64,000 bases of DNA from Zeugodacus cucurbitae (lineage: Eukaryota; Arthropoda; Insecta; Diptera; Tephritidae), in NCBI RefSeq assembly GCF_028554725.1, contig NC_071670.1, positions 70,469,001 to 70,533,000 of the forward strand. The letters run 5' to 3'. Positions 35,801 to 49,100 of the stretch are shown here, piece after piece; position 1 is the first letter of the stretch, and each line of letters starts with the position of its first letter. A model generated the notes under the pieces. It made no database searches. It had not been told where the DNA came from and saw only the letters and a program-made list of their open reading frames with translations. A program made the translations under genes and the position numbers.

Positions 35801-38800
35801 TTCTTCTGACCAACAAAACCGTGGATTTCTATGCAAATTTTGTGGGTGAATAAATGAATGAGTGATTTTCCGCAGGAAAAATATAAATCAGCACAGGGAT
35901 GTATTGCACTGGCTAATAAATCTTTTTCCGCCGCTTGAAAAATGGATTATTTGCATTGCAAAAAGTCATGCATGCAAAGTTTTGAAATTGAAACCCGTTC
36001 GTTTGTATTTGTATGTGTGTTTGTGTGAGCAGCAACACCAACAAATGAATATTCACAGTCAAATTGAAGTGATTTTCAATAGCAAACAGCAAGCGATTGC
36101 CCGTTTCGCTGCTGAGCTGTTGTTTTTGTTATTGTTGCTTTCAATATTTGCTGGTCTCACCTTCCTGTTCCAATAACCCAGATCAGTTATGGCAAAAGAA
36201 CAACAAACAAAAACACACACCTCGATAACAAACACGTGCCATGTTTCAACAACAACAACTTGAGTGCTCTGTATATTTGTTGTACGACGGGTTGATTGCA
36301 ACAACAACAATTTGCAAGTACTCCCGTCCCCTTCGAAAGCCTAACCTAACCTCACTTTCATATCCACTGCACTTGCAACACCACCCTCCTACTGCACACA
36401 CTCACTCACTCTTCCAACAAACCGTTTTCTATGCTTGCATTGTTGTTGTTGTTATTGCCGCCTTCATTGACGACCGTTTGGTGTGTGGATGGCGCTCGGG
36501 GTGTTAAGTGTTGCCAACAATTTCTATTTCCTGGCAGTTATCCACTGTATTGGTGGTGGAATTGTTGTGGCATATAACCGCAGTGGAAGGCGAAACTTTG
36601 CAACGAAAAGTGTTGCAACAACAACTGCAGCAATAACAACAAGCGCATAGTTGTTATCTCCATCATAGTAGTTTCTTCTTTTGTTTGTTACATTGGCGCC
36701 TCTATTGTTTTGACTTATGGATTATTACCGTATTTGTGTTGTTATTGTTATTACAGTCGTTGTTGTTGTTGCGATTACAGCGCAAAGTCAAATTGCATGG
36801 CAAATTGTTCGCATGCAAAATAATTAAAACTTTTTTTTTGAGGTTTACAGTTGACTAAACGTTGTCAATGGCAACCGGTCACAGTGGGGTTGTGTGAGTT
36901 AAAAATGGGATATTTAGTTGAAAAAGATGTCAGTTTATGTTGTATTAATAGAGAAGGCCGCTATGAAGTTTCTGATGATTTTGGAAAAATAAATTATTTT
37001 GATATTAAAAAAAATTATAGCGATAACTCCTATTTCTAATCCCGATTTTAATACTCTTACTCTATTTGTATTATAAAAACTAAAAATTTTGGATCTCGAC
37101 AAAAGAAATATGATTCAGAGGTCAGTCCCATTAGAATGAGTTTATAATAGTGGAGTCGAAGAACGATGACTTATATAAGTAATAGTGACTTCAACTTCTT
37201 CACTATCATAGCATACGTATATATTAGGGTGTTCCACAAATATTTTATTGATTTCACCTCCTCAAATTTCCCGAAACATTACCCCTATATCAGAAGTTTT
37301 GATATCGGAAATATAACATATGAATTTATTTTATGAATTGTTGTAAGGGTGTATTTAGATCCTGCTTGAAATGAGGGAAAATTAATTGCCATTGAAGCCA
37401 TCTAATGAAATAAATTCAATTCCAACTAGAACCTGATCAACGTTTTGTCAGAACAAGGTTTTCATTTTGGGGATCTATCCATGCTTGAATCGATAGATAA
37501 AAAATATGAAGTATCAAAGCATTTATCTCCTCGGTAACCTCTCAAATCGTTAACTGTTATTATCGTAGTATCGTATATTGGTTTTGGTCCGAAAATAGAC
37601 GTCATTATTGAATAATTGATGTCGTATCTTAACATGTTATCTGACTTAGGAATATTTTTCTCTATTAGACACATTTTAAACACCTCAAATTGAGGTGAAA
37701 ATTTTTAGTAATATATTTGACCTAATACGACTCTATAGTCATTTAGATTTAAATGTTCATTCTTTTATATATATAATAATGTAAATTTATATGAAATATA
37801 TATTCATTAAATAAATGTCTTTAAAATAAGAATCTTATTGCTGCAGCGTTATATCTAAAAACCCCATTGATCAATTTTTAAATACGTCACATCCTCTCAA
37901 CCTCAATTAACAGATTATAGATGCAGGGTGTGACTTTACCCCAAACCAACAAAAGCCTCTCCTCTTTCGAGCATTCTCCTTTTTTCATGCAATTCTTTGA
38001 GGACAGAGCGGACACCATTGGCATTTTACTGTTCGGCGTGTTACTAACCACTTGTGCGCCCTTGGAAAAGGTGACATCACTTTCGAAAGCGAGACTCGAG
38101 TCGGGGAGCGAGGAAGGCGGCAGAGCAGAGAGACTGGAAATTGCGCGACGATATAAAAACAATAAATTCATTTCTGCCGCCATGGCTATTCATTACTATA
38201 TTTTCCTACTGTTATTTTTTACATTTTCTTTCACTCAGCTTGTTGCTGTATTTATCGTTTTTCGTCTATTTTTCTGTTCTGCTTCCAAAGAACCCATTAG
38301 AATAAGGATCAAGCGAATGGCAGAGAATACAGTTAGACAGAAATATGGCAAAAGTGGCGACAAAAACGAATTTGCTTTTGTGTTTTGAGCAGCGCTATTC
38401 ATAACAATGAGAGCAATGATCGCACAAGTGGTGAAGCGCCACCAATTGACCATTGTTTTACTCATTGCGAGTTATTACTGTATTTGTATTTGTTAAGCTC
38501 CTCTGGCCATCGCCTCGCCTCGCCGATGACGCGACACGCTAACAACACGATTGCATTGCAGGCGAGAAGCATGTGAGCTGAGTGGCAACCCCAACGGAAT
38601 AGAAAGTGGAGTAGTACAGTGCAAAAGCTAACACTGAGGGCAATATTGTTGAGGGCGATCACGGCTACGAGAAACGAGCGCATCACCAAAGGGACTGGGG
38701 GAAACCACCAACATTGTACTATTTATAAATTGGATGGGAAACTCTGTAGTGAATGCCTGGCACTAGGCGAGAGGTGGTTGAGTGTGTGGTTGTTCTGCAG

Positions 38801-38848
38801 TGAAAGTGGCGTGGAAATATTAACACCATAAATTTTGTGGCACAATAT
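29866..38848. other. Long non-coding interval with microsatellites
   Basis: About 9 kb with CAACAA/TTGTTG runs, an AAG run (30470-30487) and a CAGCGA triple (near 34120). Several open frames of 80-190 codons (such as 30445-31005 minus and 37921-38388 plus) are low-complexity and have no domain. No gene is called. A small RTE tail at 32229-32255 is listed separately. Confidence 0.4.
32229..32255 (-). mobile_element. Minute RTE 3'-end remnant
   Basis: GGCGTAGGAACCG (32243-32255) is identical to the extreme 3' end of the intact RTE element (9946-9958). It is preceded by a TATGTGTGTC tract resembling the microsatellite tail of the 2.5-kb fragment. Everything 5' of these ~13 bases is missing, and the orientation is minus. 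Either it is an extremely 5'-truncated insertion or a chance match. The tail context favours the former. Confidence 0.4.
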
Positions 38849-39022
38849 GAGTTTAGCTAGCGATTGCGTCGCGCCGATCAATGGAAAATAAATGTTGATT
38901 CGTGTGATAGCGAAACTTGTAGTAAGTAGAAACTTTTAGTGAGTTTAGCTAGCGATTGGGTCTGGCCGATAGGTGGAAAATTAATGTTGATTCGTGTGAT
39001 AGCGAATCTTTTAGTAAGTAAA
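38849..39022 (+). repeat. Two-copy 92-base tandem duplication
   Basis: GAGTTTAGCTAGCGATTG starts at 38849 and again at 38941. Both copies contain the GTTGATTCGTGTGATAGCGA block and end TAGTAAGTA. The copies differ by several substitutions and the second is slightly shorter. It is a local duplication with no coding content. Confidence 0.8.
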
Positions 39023-39607
39023 TAAAAAATAGTATTAAATATTTTTCATTAAAAAAGGCATAAAAAATGTTATAATTTGGATATAAAATATTAATATTTA
39101 ACACTCTTTCAAATAATTCAGCCACACCTTACTATTCCTGTATCTCCCACGAAAGCGTAGGGTCTCTTAACGACAGTCCTACTAAGATTAAACTGCACAG
39201 GATGTAAAAATAAATTATACCGAATGCCATTAACAAATCTTTTTCGATTTCTTTTAATATTAAAGTCTGACCTTACTTACCGAAAATTAAACCAGAAGAC
39301 TAGGCATAAATTGTTAATGATTTTGAAGCACTCTCTTACCAAGAACAATTTTAGAAAAAATTTAAATAATTTGCCTACAATATTTTGTACAATATATGAG
39401 GCTTAGTTCTCATATATACAATAGCTGAACAAAATATATCTTCTTCGTACTGTATCGTACGTGTCGTATACGCAATATTTAAACGTTTTCTAAGTATATT
39501 ATGACTCTATAAAAAATTCAAAGGCAGTTATCTTTAGTGTATCTAATTTATATTCTGCATAATTTTTTATAATTTTTAACATTATCCTTTATTTATTTCT
39601 ATTGCAG
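39023..39607. other. Non-coding interval before the 39.6-kb exon candidate
   Basis: AT-rich and intron-like. It ends in a good splice acceptor (TTTCTATTGCAG, 39596-39607). Confidence 0.4.
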
Positions 39608-39659
39608 CTTGATCCAATAGCCGATTTACTGAAAATTGTTTAAGAAGCTCCACATTGAG
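39608..39659 (+). other. Candidate internal 5' UTR exon of a plus-strand gene
   Basis: A textbook acceptor (TTTCTATTGCAG) precedes 39608 and a textbook donor (GAG then GTGAGTG) follows 39659, framing 52 bases. All three frames contain a stop, so if real it is non-coding leader sequence. It could belong to the gene whose signal-peptide exon lies 19 kb downstream on the same strand (58915-59222). Long introns between leader exons are common in fly genes for neuronal or developmental surface proteins. Transcript evidence is lacking. Confidence 0.4.
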
Positions 39660-42240
39660 GTGAGTGAAAACTAAATATTTCATTTGAACAAAAATTTAAC
39701 AAGCCATTTAAATTTATTGAAAGCGGATTTTATTATCTGTATTTTGTGAAGTTTTATGTAAAGTTGCATAAAAGCCTATATATACATGCAACTTCAAATG
39801 ACATATTCAACGAAAAGCCTTGTCAAACCCATTGTTGCTCCACACCGGCAGGATAAATCAACGCATCAATTTTGACATGCAATCGGCTTTTGTTGTTTTT
39901 TGTATTATAAATTTTAATTAAATGTCAGACAACTCAATTGTAAAATACTCACACAAAAGATTGTGAAAAGCTGATAATTGAAATCAACACAAAATAGAGT
40001 ATGAACAATGAAGTGCAGCTTTCATTGAAGATAAAGTGCGTATGAAGACTAAATCAGCCTTCTTTTGGAGACGTTGTCACTAAATAATTTTGTGAGAATT
40101 GCATTGGCAATTAAAGTATCTTTTACTCGACTGCCTTAAGCGCAACAGCTGCCTCGACATTCAAATACTAGTATTTCACACAGGCTGTGCTTCCTTGGCC
40201 TCCAGCCGAGCTGAGGCGAGCCGAACGACACCGACATCGACTTGTGTCAATTTGCATATTTATTACATCAACATATTGCGCTTTTATATGAGGGCATGCC
40301 TATGCAAGTCCATATTTATTTAGATGTGTGTGTGTGTTCTGTGCAGCCACACATGAACAACTTTCAGCTGCAACAACAACAACAAGCGACTGACGCTGTT
40401 AAAAAGCAATTCATTTAGAAGTTGAATAAATTAATTTACAACAATTTATTGCATATGCATAGGCGCAACACACAAACACATACACAGGCATATATATATA
40501 TTTTTTTAACAGTAAAGAGAAGAAGCGGAGGAGGAAACAAACGTTTCTGCATTTATGCTGGTCGGATCGTGCAAGCGAATGAATGCCATAGAATCAACAG
40601 CGTTTATGTTGATGGTTGCATGCTTTATGCAAGTGAACACACACTCTGATATACAGAAATTCATATGTGAAAACTGGCATAAATGCCGCTTGTAAGGCTG
40701 TTGGAGCGTGCGGTGAAAGCATTCAAATGAATAGGTAGGCAGCGCACAACAACAACACAAATACACACGAAATCATATGTGAATGTGTGTTTGTAAAGCG
40801 CAGTGCCACCACAGCAACCGCGTAGCCGAAACAGAAACAGGCAAAAGTGCGCTTGCCATGGCAAAATCTCATCTACATTTAAGAAGGTGCGCTCGCAGGC
40901 AGTCATTCACGACGATTGCATACTTTTAGACAGCGAGCTCTGACGAGTGGGATGCTTCTACCAACAACAACTTGCATGTTGCGCTGTGTTTATTTATTTA
41001 TTCATATGTGTATGTGTGTGTTATTGTTGTGCAATAATGCACATTAGTATGAATGCGCATTTATATTCTGTAGAAGACTCAACTACCTCAACTAATCTTA
41101 TCTAAAGCTCTTAATGTTAATTACACTCAAGTGAGTAGCAGTTACAAGCGGCTTTTGTAGGTTTTGTGCTGTGATTCTTCGCATGAAAAGCTACATATGT
41201 TAGACATATACTCGTACATATGCGTAGTAGCGTGATAATTATATGAGCACTAGAAGCGTGGAAAACTGTTAAGAATAGTTACAAAAAAAGTAAAAGTCAC
41301 TGAGAATTTTATTTTAGCTATTCGAGTTGAGATGCTGGATGCGAAGGATTTTGTGAAAAATCCTTATGAAGTAGAATTTTTATTTTTGTAGAACAACAAA
41401 ACAAGTGGAAGCGCTGTATTCAAGTGCAGCTAAGCATATAACGAATTTTTTACACAATATGGACGATGAAATTGGGCACATTTCTGGATACTTAACTAAA
41501 AAATCGTGTTTGTTGAGTTATGACACTATTCATATGAATGAGCGATATATTGAAAAATTCTTCAATTGATTAAAATTTCGAAAAATATGGGCTTGTCTCA
41601 TCAATATCTAGCTGAAAACAACAACATTTCTTTTAATATCATTATACATCTCTTTCTGGCGGTAAATATAATTTGTCAGGAAACCATAACAAAAAAATTT
41701 AATTAGACTTTCCAAACCTATGAAATTTTAAACTCCCCATTATTTTTTAACAAACCTTTCACATGTACCTTGTTCTATAAGCCTGAGAGGTACTGTCAAG
41801 AACCATAACAATATCATTATTTCTAAAAATATTTGGAAACAATTTTGGAATTTCGAAGATAATTTCCTTCTGTTATATTTTAAAGGATTACCATATATAT
41901 ATGATAAACATCTTAAAATAACAAATATTTACTCAATTAAAAAAAGAACATATTATTTTCGTTAATCTACTCTCTGTTTAAGGCGCGTTAATTATGATCG
42001 CACTTCCTTTCGCTCCTAACAAAAACAGGTAACAAAGTTTTAATTAACTTCGTAGTTAATTGATTCATTGTTTTCGGTTAGGAAATTCCCTTTTTTTTCA
42101 TCTTTTGTGGAAATTTGAAAACTTTTAAGTTTTTCCCGCGAAAACAGCATTGCAAATACATAGTTGATTACTAGAACAAAAGAAGATGAATTGTGGCATT
42201 TCCGCGCCCTCGATCGCGGTCAATACACATTAGGTATTGT
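39660..42240. other. Non-coding interval
   Basis: Contains CAACAA (40371-40385) and TG/CA microsatellites and AT-rich intron-like DNA. No gene supported. Confidence 0.4.
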
Positions 42241-42380
42241 CTACCTGTTTCTAGATCACCTTAAAATGCAAAGGGCAAAATAGGAACATTTTCGAAATTT
42301 CTACCTAAACGACAGGTAAAAAGCACTTTTACAATTTGGGAAAAGGGTATAAAACCTGGGTTCATTTGCACTTCATCATC
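42241..42380 (+). promoter_or_regulatory. BEN paralog 2 core promoter with three TAGteam-class heptamers
   Basis: TATAAAA lies at 42348-42354, with the predicted start about 30 bases on, in the conserved CTTCATCATCAAAC stretch (42371-42384). Upstream are CTACCTG (42241-42247, complement of CAGGTAG), CTACCTA (42301-42307, complement of TAGGTAG) and CAGGTAA (42313-42319). All three belong to the Zelda/TAGteam family. The first two keep the spacing to the TATA box seen in paralog 1 although the sequence between has diverged. In paralog 1 the third is changed to CAGGAGA. GCACTTTTACAATTTGGG just upstream of the TATA box is identical in both. Confidence 0.65.
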
Positions 42381-42446
42381 AAACTTGTACGATCTACAAA
42401 CGTGTTAACAACTCCCAAGAACTCAAACACCAAAAAAACTTAAAAA

Positions 42447-43088
42447 ATGGCAAACCGCTCCTCTCACAATATGACAAATAATACCGCTTACTGCACTCTA
42501 TGTGAAGAATCCATAGCCAGCAAACAGTTAAAACGTCGTCGCGAATTCGAAACTGCTTTTAATGTCGCCAAGAAGCAGCGCACCGAAGCGCCCATCGATT
42601 TACTTATGATCCAACTATTCGTATATCAAGTGCTAAGACAGCAATTCGAAGCGGCTGCAAGAGCACAACAGCTAGGGACTGTAAAAAAGGAACCAGAGGA
42701 AAACTGGACTGCTGACAATTCAGAAACACCTACTGACACCTCGGACATAGTGAAGATCGGACCGAATGGCACTACTGTGTCCAGAGTTGACTTTGAGAAG
42801 CTGCGGGATTGCAGTGCTTCGCTGGCCACACGCAATCTGCTCGCTTTGATCTTCGATCGCCAGACACTGGCCACCCATTCGTTGAGCGGCAAACCCTCGC
42901 CCGCATTCCGTTATGAAGAGCGCATGCTAAAGGCGCAATTGGATGTCAAGAAAGTAAATGACATAATTCATTTCATTCGAAATGCGTTCAATTACTCCGA
43001 GAAGGAGATTCGCTCGACGATTACCATGAAATGTGCCGACGTGGCCAGAACATTCAAGGGCAAAGAAAACAAACATAAAGAGAACTGA
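42447..43088 (+). CDS. BEN-domain protein, Insensitive/Elba-like (intact paralog 2)
   Basis: Intronless, 213 codons, start in AAAAATGGC context 93 bases past the TATA box. Layout by residue: CxxC pair (YCTLCE, 15-20), basic cluster (KQLKRRREFE, 26-35; AKKQR, 41-45), a likely helical stretch with APIDLLMIQLFVYQVLRQQ (48-66), an acidic linker with KKEPEE (80-85), and the BEN domain (about 102-202) with IGPNGTTVS, SLATRNLLALIFDRQTLATHS, GKPSPAF and SEKEIRSTITMKCADVAR. It is a predicted nuclear DNA-binding factor of the small single-BEN group that includes Drosophila Insensitive and Elba1/Elba2. Which of these it is orthologous to cannot be told by eye. Coding bases are much less AT-rich than the surroundings. 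One Val is deleted relative to paralog 1. Both copies keep the whole domain intact, which argues that both are functional. Confidence 0.88.
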   Translation: MANRSSHNMTNNTAYCTLCEESIASKQLKRRREFETAFNVAKKQRTEAPIDLLMIQLFVYQVLRQQFEAAARAQQLGTVKKEPEENWTADNSETPTDTSDIVKIGPNGTTVSRVDFEKLRDCSASLATRNLLALIFDRQTLATHSLSGKPSPAFRYEERMLKAQLDVKKVNDIIHFIRNAFNYSEKEIRSTITMKCADVARTFKGKENKHKEN

Positions 43089-43156
43089 GAACTGTATTAG
43101 AAATATAAATATTAGATGTTTAGGATTTGAATAATGTACGACTTAAGATCTGATGT

Positions 43157-43162
43157 AATAAA
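43157..43162 (+). terminator. Poly(A) signal of BEN paralog 2
   Basis: AATAAA about 70 bases past the stop codon, at the same place as in the other two family members. Confidence 0.6.
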
Positions 43163-43186
43163 TTTTGGAGCTCATAAATTAATTGT

Positions 43187-46100
43187 GTTTTGTTTTTAGA
43201 TTTACTAGTTTTTAAGGATGTATTTAAAAGAATCGGAAGAAGAATCTATCACGTTTTTGTGTTGAACGAACGACAAAGAAAGAGCAAAAAGCTAAACAAA
43301 GTGAAAGCAATAAAATTTGGCTTGTACTTTATGGCCAGCAAGCAAGCACAAAATGAAAACATATGAAAAATAATAAAAATAAAATTCCGTTATAAAAAGA
43401 TACAAGGGCAAATCAGATATAATAAATCGCTTCATTAAGGACAGATAAAAAGACAGTTTTTTGTATGTGTGAGACACAGAATAGTGCTGACCGTAAGAGG
43501 TCACGACTACGGCGAACCGAAATGCACAGTGCAGGAGTAATGAATGAAAGAAAGGCTATTGTGTTTGTGCAGCGTGTGTGAAGGAGTTCTGTGACTGTTT
43601 GTATATTTATGTGATGGTATTTAGACACTGGTGGACTGAGAACATGAAATGGAAGTTAAGAAACAATTTTTTCATACATGAGAATTAAACATGCCACACA
43701 ACATTTTTAATAAATTTGCTTTTAATTTAAATAATTTAATTTTATATATAAAATGAATGTATGGATCTTAAATATAAAATTAAACACGAGTGCAGCGCTT
43801 TTAATTATTGAAAACATATTGTAAAAGTGTGGAATAAAGACACACAAAGCCACACATTATTGCACGCCATGCAAATTTCAAGCACTATCACCACTACACA
43901 CACACATTCACATTCCCATATAAGCGCTTAACAGACAATGTCGCGTGAAGGACAACATCGAAAAGCGATAAATAATCAGCGCCAAATTAATTTTCACGGA
44001 TACGTAAAAAATGTAATTTGCCTCCGTACATTGATCAGCGAAGAGCGCTACTGTGCGTTGCATGTTGCAACAACAGTGAACCAAAAACACGAAAACGAGA
44101 AAACGAGAAAAAAAAAACACTGAAACAAGCAGCACAATCAGCAAGCGATCACAACGCACTGCCAAAGAACTCAAAAAAAGATTTAAACTTTAAATAACTT
44201 CACATGAGAGAGATGTAGGTGTCCGCTTTACCCTCCACCAGCATTATGTAAGCAGCTTGTATGCGCATAATATGTTATTTTAAAGTGTGTAAATACGACT
44301 TGTAACGTCTATAGCCGCACACACTCGTACTTATGTGCATTTTCCAGGCCGACAACTGCACAAAGGGATGTGATTCCCCAATTTTCCTTGTCGGAAATGA
44401 AAATCAGTACGCATGACAATGGTGTATTGATGGTGCATGAGTAGAGGAGAGTGTTTTCAAAGAGAGGCCTATGGACGCCTTAAAATTTCGAAGTTTCTTG
44501 AAGTTATATGAAGGAAATATCTTAAAATTATCCACTAGTATGGAGTACGTCCTTATATCTACTGATTCCATTGAAACCGAATACTTGGTTCACCCTGTAA
44601 TAAATTTTTAGTTCAAAACACTTGTCAAATTATACCAAGGAACTTAATCGAAAGCACTCTTCATTAAAGCATATTTTTCCTACATGGCACTCTCATATAC
44701 AAACATATGTAGCCAACACTCCACATAGGGGAACCACCAAACCAATGACAATCAGGGCCGGCTCTTTAATCTCCAACACACATATAATAAACAAAACGGC
44801 CATTGTGGCAATGAGTTGAAGCGTTAAAGGAAACATGCTTGTTTGTTCGAAGAACTTGTCCTGCACACACGAGAGTGCGGAGACTATTGCGTTGTTGCCT
44901 TTGTAAACAAGCGTTGGTAATGCGTTAAGCGACAGAGCAAGCGCGCATGATACTTACGAAATACTACGCGGAAATTTAATTTTAAACACACACACACAAA
45001 GGAATACATATGTGCGAAAGTTTGAACAAAGAATGTAGGAAATTGAAAGAAAAGTGACATAACACAGGGAAGAGGAGAAACGCCTAACTGCTGAATACTA
45101 AAATTTCCAAAATGTATAGTGCAAAGTCATTTAATTGATGTCACATAAACATTGAATTTATTTTATCAATTTAATATATATCATTATAAGAATTAAGTAT
45201 TTTAAATAGGTGGCAACCCTTTCCAAAAACATATATGGTTAAATAGATGCCTATGTTAGGTTATAAAATTTCATTAATTTAATTGTTTTAGTCCAAAATT
45301 CCTTAAGCACATTCAATTAGAAACCCATATCCTTATTAAATTTATTGAATTAAAATTTCTTAACAATTGACAACCCTACCCACAACTTTTTGGCAGTTTA
45401 TAATTTCTTAGTCACCCTCAATTTGTAATTTATATTAACCTCTTTTTAATCAAAATTTCATTTCAACGAAAATAAAATAAATTTACCTCCAATATTGCAC
45501 CGAAATTTTAAATAAAATTAATCATTAATCACACATTCAATAATGGAAATGTAGCATTTACATATTTTCTTGGAAATAATTAATTTCTCAAAATTTCGCC
45601 CATTAATAAATTTCAAAATTCACACCAATCACTGGAAATTTAATTTCGACTTCAACGCGAATTTATTGCCACTCATGACATTGACAAGTGACGGCGACAA
45701 CAAAACGCCTAGAGCCTCAAGAGCCCACAGTACAGCCAGGCGGCTCGTAAATGCCGCTTCTTTTGCACTAAGGAATGCCACTTCACTTAAGTGTGCCCTC
45801 AAATTGAAGGCCCGTAAGGTCAATAACATCATTTCCTTTAGCGCCAAACACAAATACAACAACAATAGCAATAGTAAGCCGCACGAAATCGAGTAATTGC
45901 GCCCCTTAACAAGCTTAAAGAAGAGAGTCTATAACAAAAACAAAAAAAAACAAACGAGCAACAGCCGACTGAAGAAATAACAAGGATAAGGTTGAGGCGC
46001 AGACCACACAGGCGACGATGATAATAAAAACAACACAAAAATCTAACAACAACAAAATCAATGACAAGTTGACGACCAGCGCACACACAAAGAGGGAGAG

Positions 46101-49100
46101 GACGACGCTAAAATGTACAACGAATAATTTGAAGACTCTTTTATACACTGGACATTTCACTACCACTGAGAAAAAGATGGGCCAACTTACATATTTACAC
46201 TTTATAAGCAGGCAACCGCCCCGGTTGGGGCAGCATAATTTATTTAACCACTTTGTAACGGCGCAATCAATTTAGAAATGGCGAAATTTACTATTTAGTA
46301 ATGGACGTAATAAGTAATAAATTGAGTCGGAGTGTAAAGTGAGAACGTTTGTGGACAAAGTTACAACGGCATTTCGATTATAATGGTCTGAGATTGGGTC
46401 ATTACTAGAGGTATATTGAAACGTTGCGGAAAAGAAATTTTCCAAATGGAATGTTAATATTTGGACAGAAGATTCAATTTTATAAGATGAAGACAAGAGG
46501 AAATTATTAAAAGAAAGTATATTAAAGATGAGATGATTGGTAATAAAATCTTGATATCGGAGCCAAATTAATATTTATTAGCGCACAAAATATCTTCAAA
46601 ACCTTCTAGATATTCTGTTATTAGTGCTAGCTAACTTCCAAATAATAAAAACACAAAAACAGCTGACTCTCATGAGATTATTTTTCATATATCATGAGAT
46701 ATTTTAATATTAAAAGCTCCAAAATCTCAAAACTGCGCCAAAAATTCATACCAAATATTAAAGTCATCTTCAACCATGACTAGTCTTCTTAATCTACATA
46801 TTTTGAGAGTATACAACCATAAAGTTAGCACTAAAATGCCACTTACTTATGAGCTCTTACCAACAACACCAAGTGCCACGGCGTATGAGTAACCTGAAAA
46901 AACTCGTTTTTGCCAAAAATTAATTCGCAAAAAAAATCATGTCCTCATAAATCTCATAAACTCTTACGGAGCCCATAGAATAATAGTACCGTAAATGGGC
47001 GAACATAATCCCCGAAACAGCGCAAACAATTGCTTCGCTGCTCCCTTCAGTATGGATACAGGTGCTGAGTGGCTTACCAACAGCTGTGGGCTGTGCTGCC
47101 AAACCGTTGTTTGAAACTTATTTAAGCGCAGCAGCGCATAACTTGTATGTGACAGTGAATTGTGGTGGTGAAAATAATTCCGTAAGTGGCTTCCAAACAA
47201 AAGAAATTTAACAGTAAAATAATAGTTTTTAATCTGCGCGTTTCATTTACAATAGTAAACTGTTGCGAATGCGACAAAAGTGTTTATTATTCCATGAAAT
47301 CGCTTCATAAGAACACTCGCTCGGTTAAATGGTTTTTCATTTGTGGTAAATAGTTGCGAGAAATGTTATTGTTGGAAAAGTGAAATTATGAGATTTACTT
47401 TGCTTAATATAAATAATTTTATTCTTATTTCAATAATTCTTTATTTATTATATCTTAGGTCTACTTAAACTAGACAAGCTCAAAGAGCTAAAATTTTCAC
47501 ATAAAATTATTACCGCCAACAACTGATAATTATCCCACTCATACACACAAGCATAAAATACATTCAACATCTACAATGTCCCAAATTATGCAATTAAAAG
47601 TAAAAGACGCACTTGAGCGAAAGCAAACGATAAATAAAAGGAAAAACTCCTAAATCACAACCCACTTTATACACTTCCATATCAACAACAACAACCAAGC
47701 AGTACCATTTCTGCCAAGTAATTTGATTACTTGCAAATTGTGGAACATAAACTATACAACAAATTTTTATTTATAATGGTCCTTCTATTTCGCGCAGCTT
47801 TTTCGGTTTTAAATGCATTAACATTAATTTCAACTGTTTCTTCTTGTTTTTTTTTAGTGTACAACACTCATGATCGCAGCGCGCGTAATGTCCTCGACAT
47901 CAATATCATAAAATATCGTATTGTTGCTGGCGTGTTGCTGGGTTTTATGGGAGGGTCAGGGAGCGCTGAGCTTCTATGCGCACAGATTTCGCTTTTCAAA
48001 GATGGCACGCCTTGTTGTTGTTGGATTTGTACGCAATATTAAAAATATTTATTGCTGCAACACAAAAAATGTGAAACGGAGAATACAAAATGGAATTTTT
48101 TTGTGATGGTAGAGGAAATGAGAGTATAAGAGGAAGGAGGTAGGAATATGTAATGAGGCGTGACGGGTGGAGGACATGTAATAAAAACGTATTTTATTGT
48201 ATTTTACTGATGCTCAAACAGAATACAAATACTTTCATTTGATTTGGATCTATCAGGTTGAAGTGGAATTATTAATTCAATGCTCTTTATTTTTATATAT
48301 GATTAAAATTTATTGAAAATTTCCTCATCTTACCCTCCCATATCTTATTAAGTCGTCCGAGCAAGCGTAACAGGGTCTTACTTAATATCAACAGCACTTA
48401 TTTAGCGCACTTCACCGCTCATTTTAATCCCACTTTTCGCCCCATTCAGCAACCACTTTGGCATTTATTTCTTTTCATCGCGCACAAAGCTACTTTTGCC
48501 AGCTTGCTTTGCGGGCGGTTGTTTGCTCCATTTCATCGTCGAAAGTCGTGCCGCTGTCGCTGCAATTATTGCCACTTCAGAAGCCAATGTTGCCAGGCTT
48601 TTTCAACAGCATTTATGCCTGCACGGGTGCGTCGTTTGAAAAGAAACGTTTTGTATTTTCCAAAAAATTTTAAAATAATTTTAATGAGAGTGAAATTAGG
48701 CCGCTCCTCGCTCATGAACGGTAAAATGAATTTGTTAAGTAATAAAAGAGAGAAATATTAAGAGACAAGTAAGTTGTGTCCAAATTTCGAAAGAAATTTT
48801 TATGTAGATAAAAAGGTGATTTTCGACATTTCGAAAATTATTTCAAATTTTGAAAAATTTCGCAGTATCGAATATTAAAAGCTGTAAAAAGCAAATTTCA
48901 AATATGCTGAAAAGCCTTACACCTTCCCAACATATACATAACCAAACATTACCTTGTTGCTGTGCCTTGTTGCCACAATGTGTACTCGTATGCCACTTAT
49001 GTTGCAATGTTTGGTTACAATAAAAACTGTTTACTGTCGCCATGGGTTACCGTTATGGCAGCGTTATAATTTTGTTTCATTAAACTTTTGATAGACTTAA

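Noticed and set aside
37921..38388. 155-codon plus-strand open frame
   Set aside because: A Phe-rich stretch suggests a membrane segment, but there are overlapping frames on both strands and no known family.
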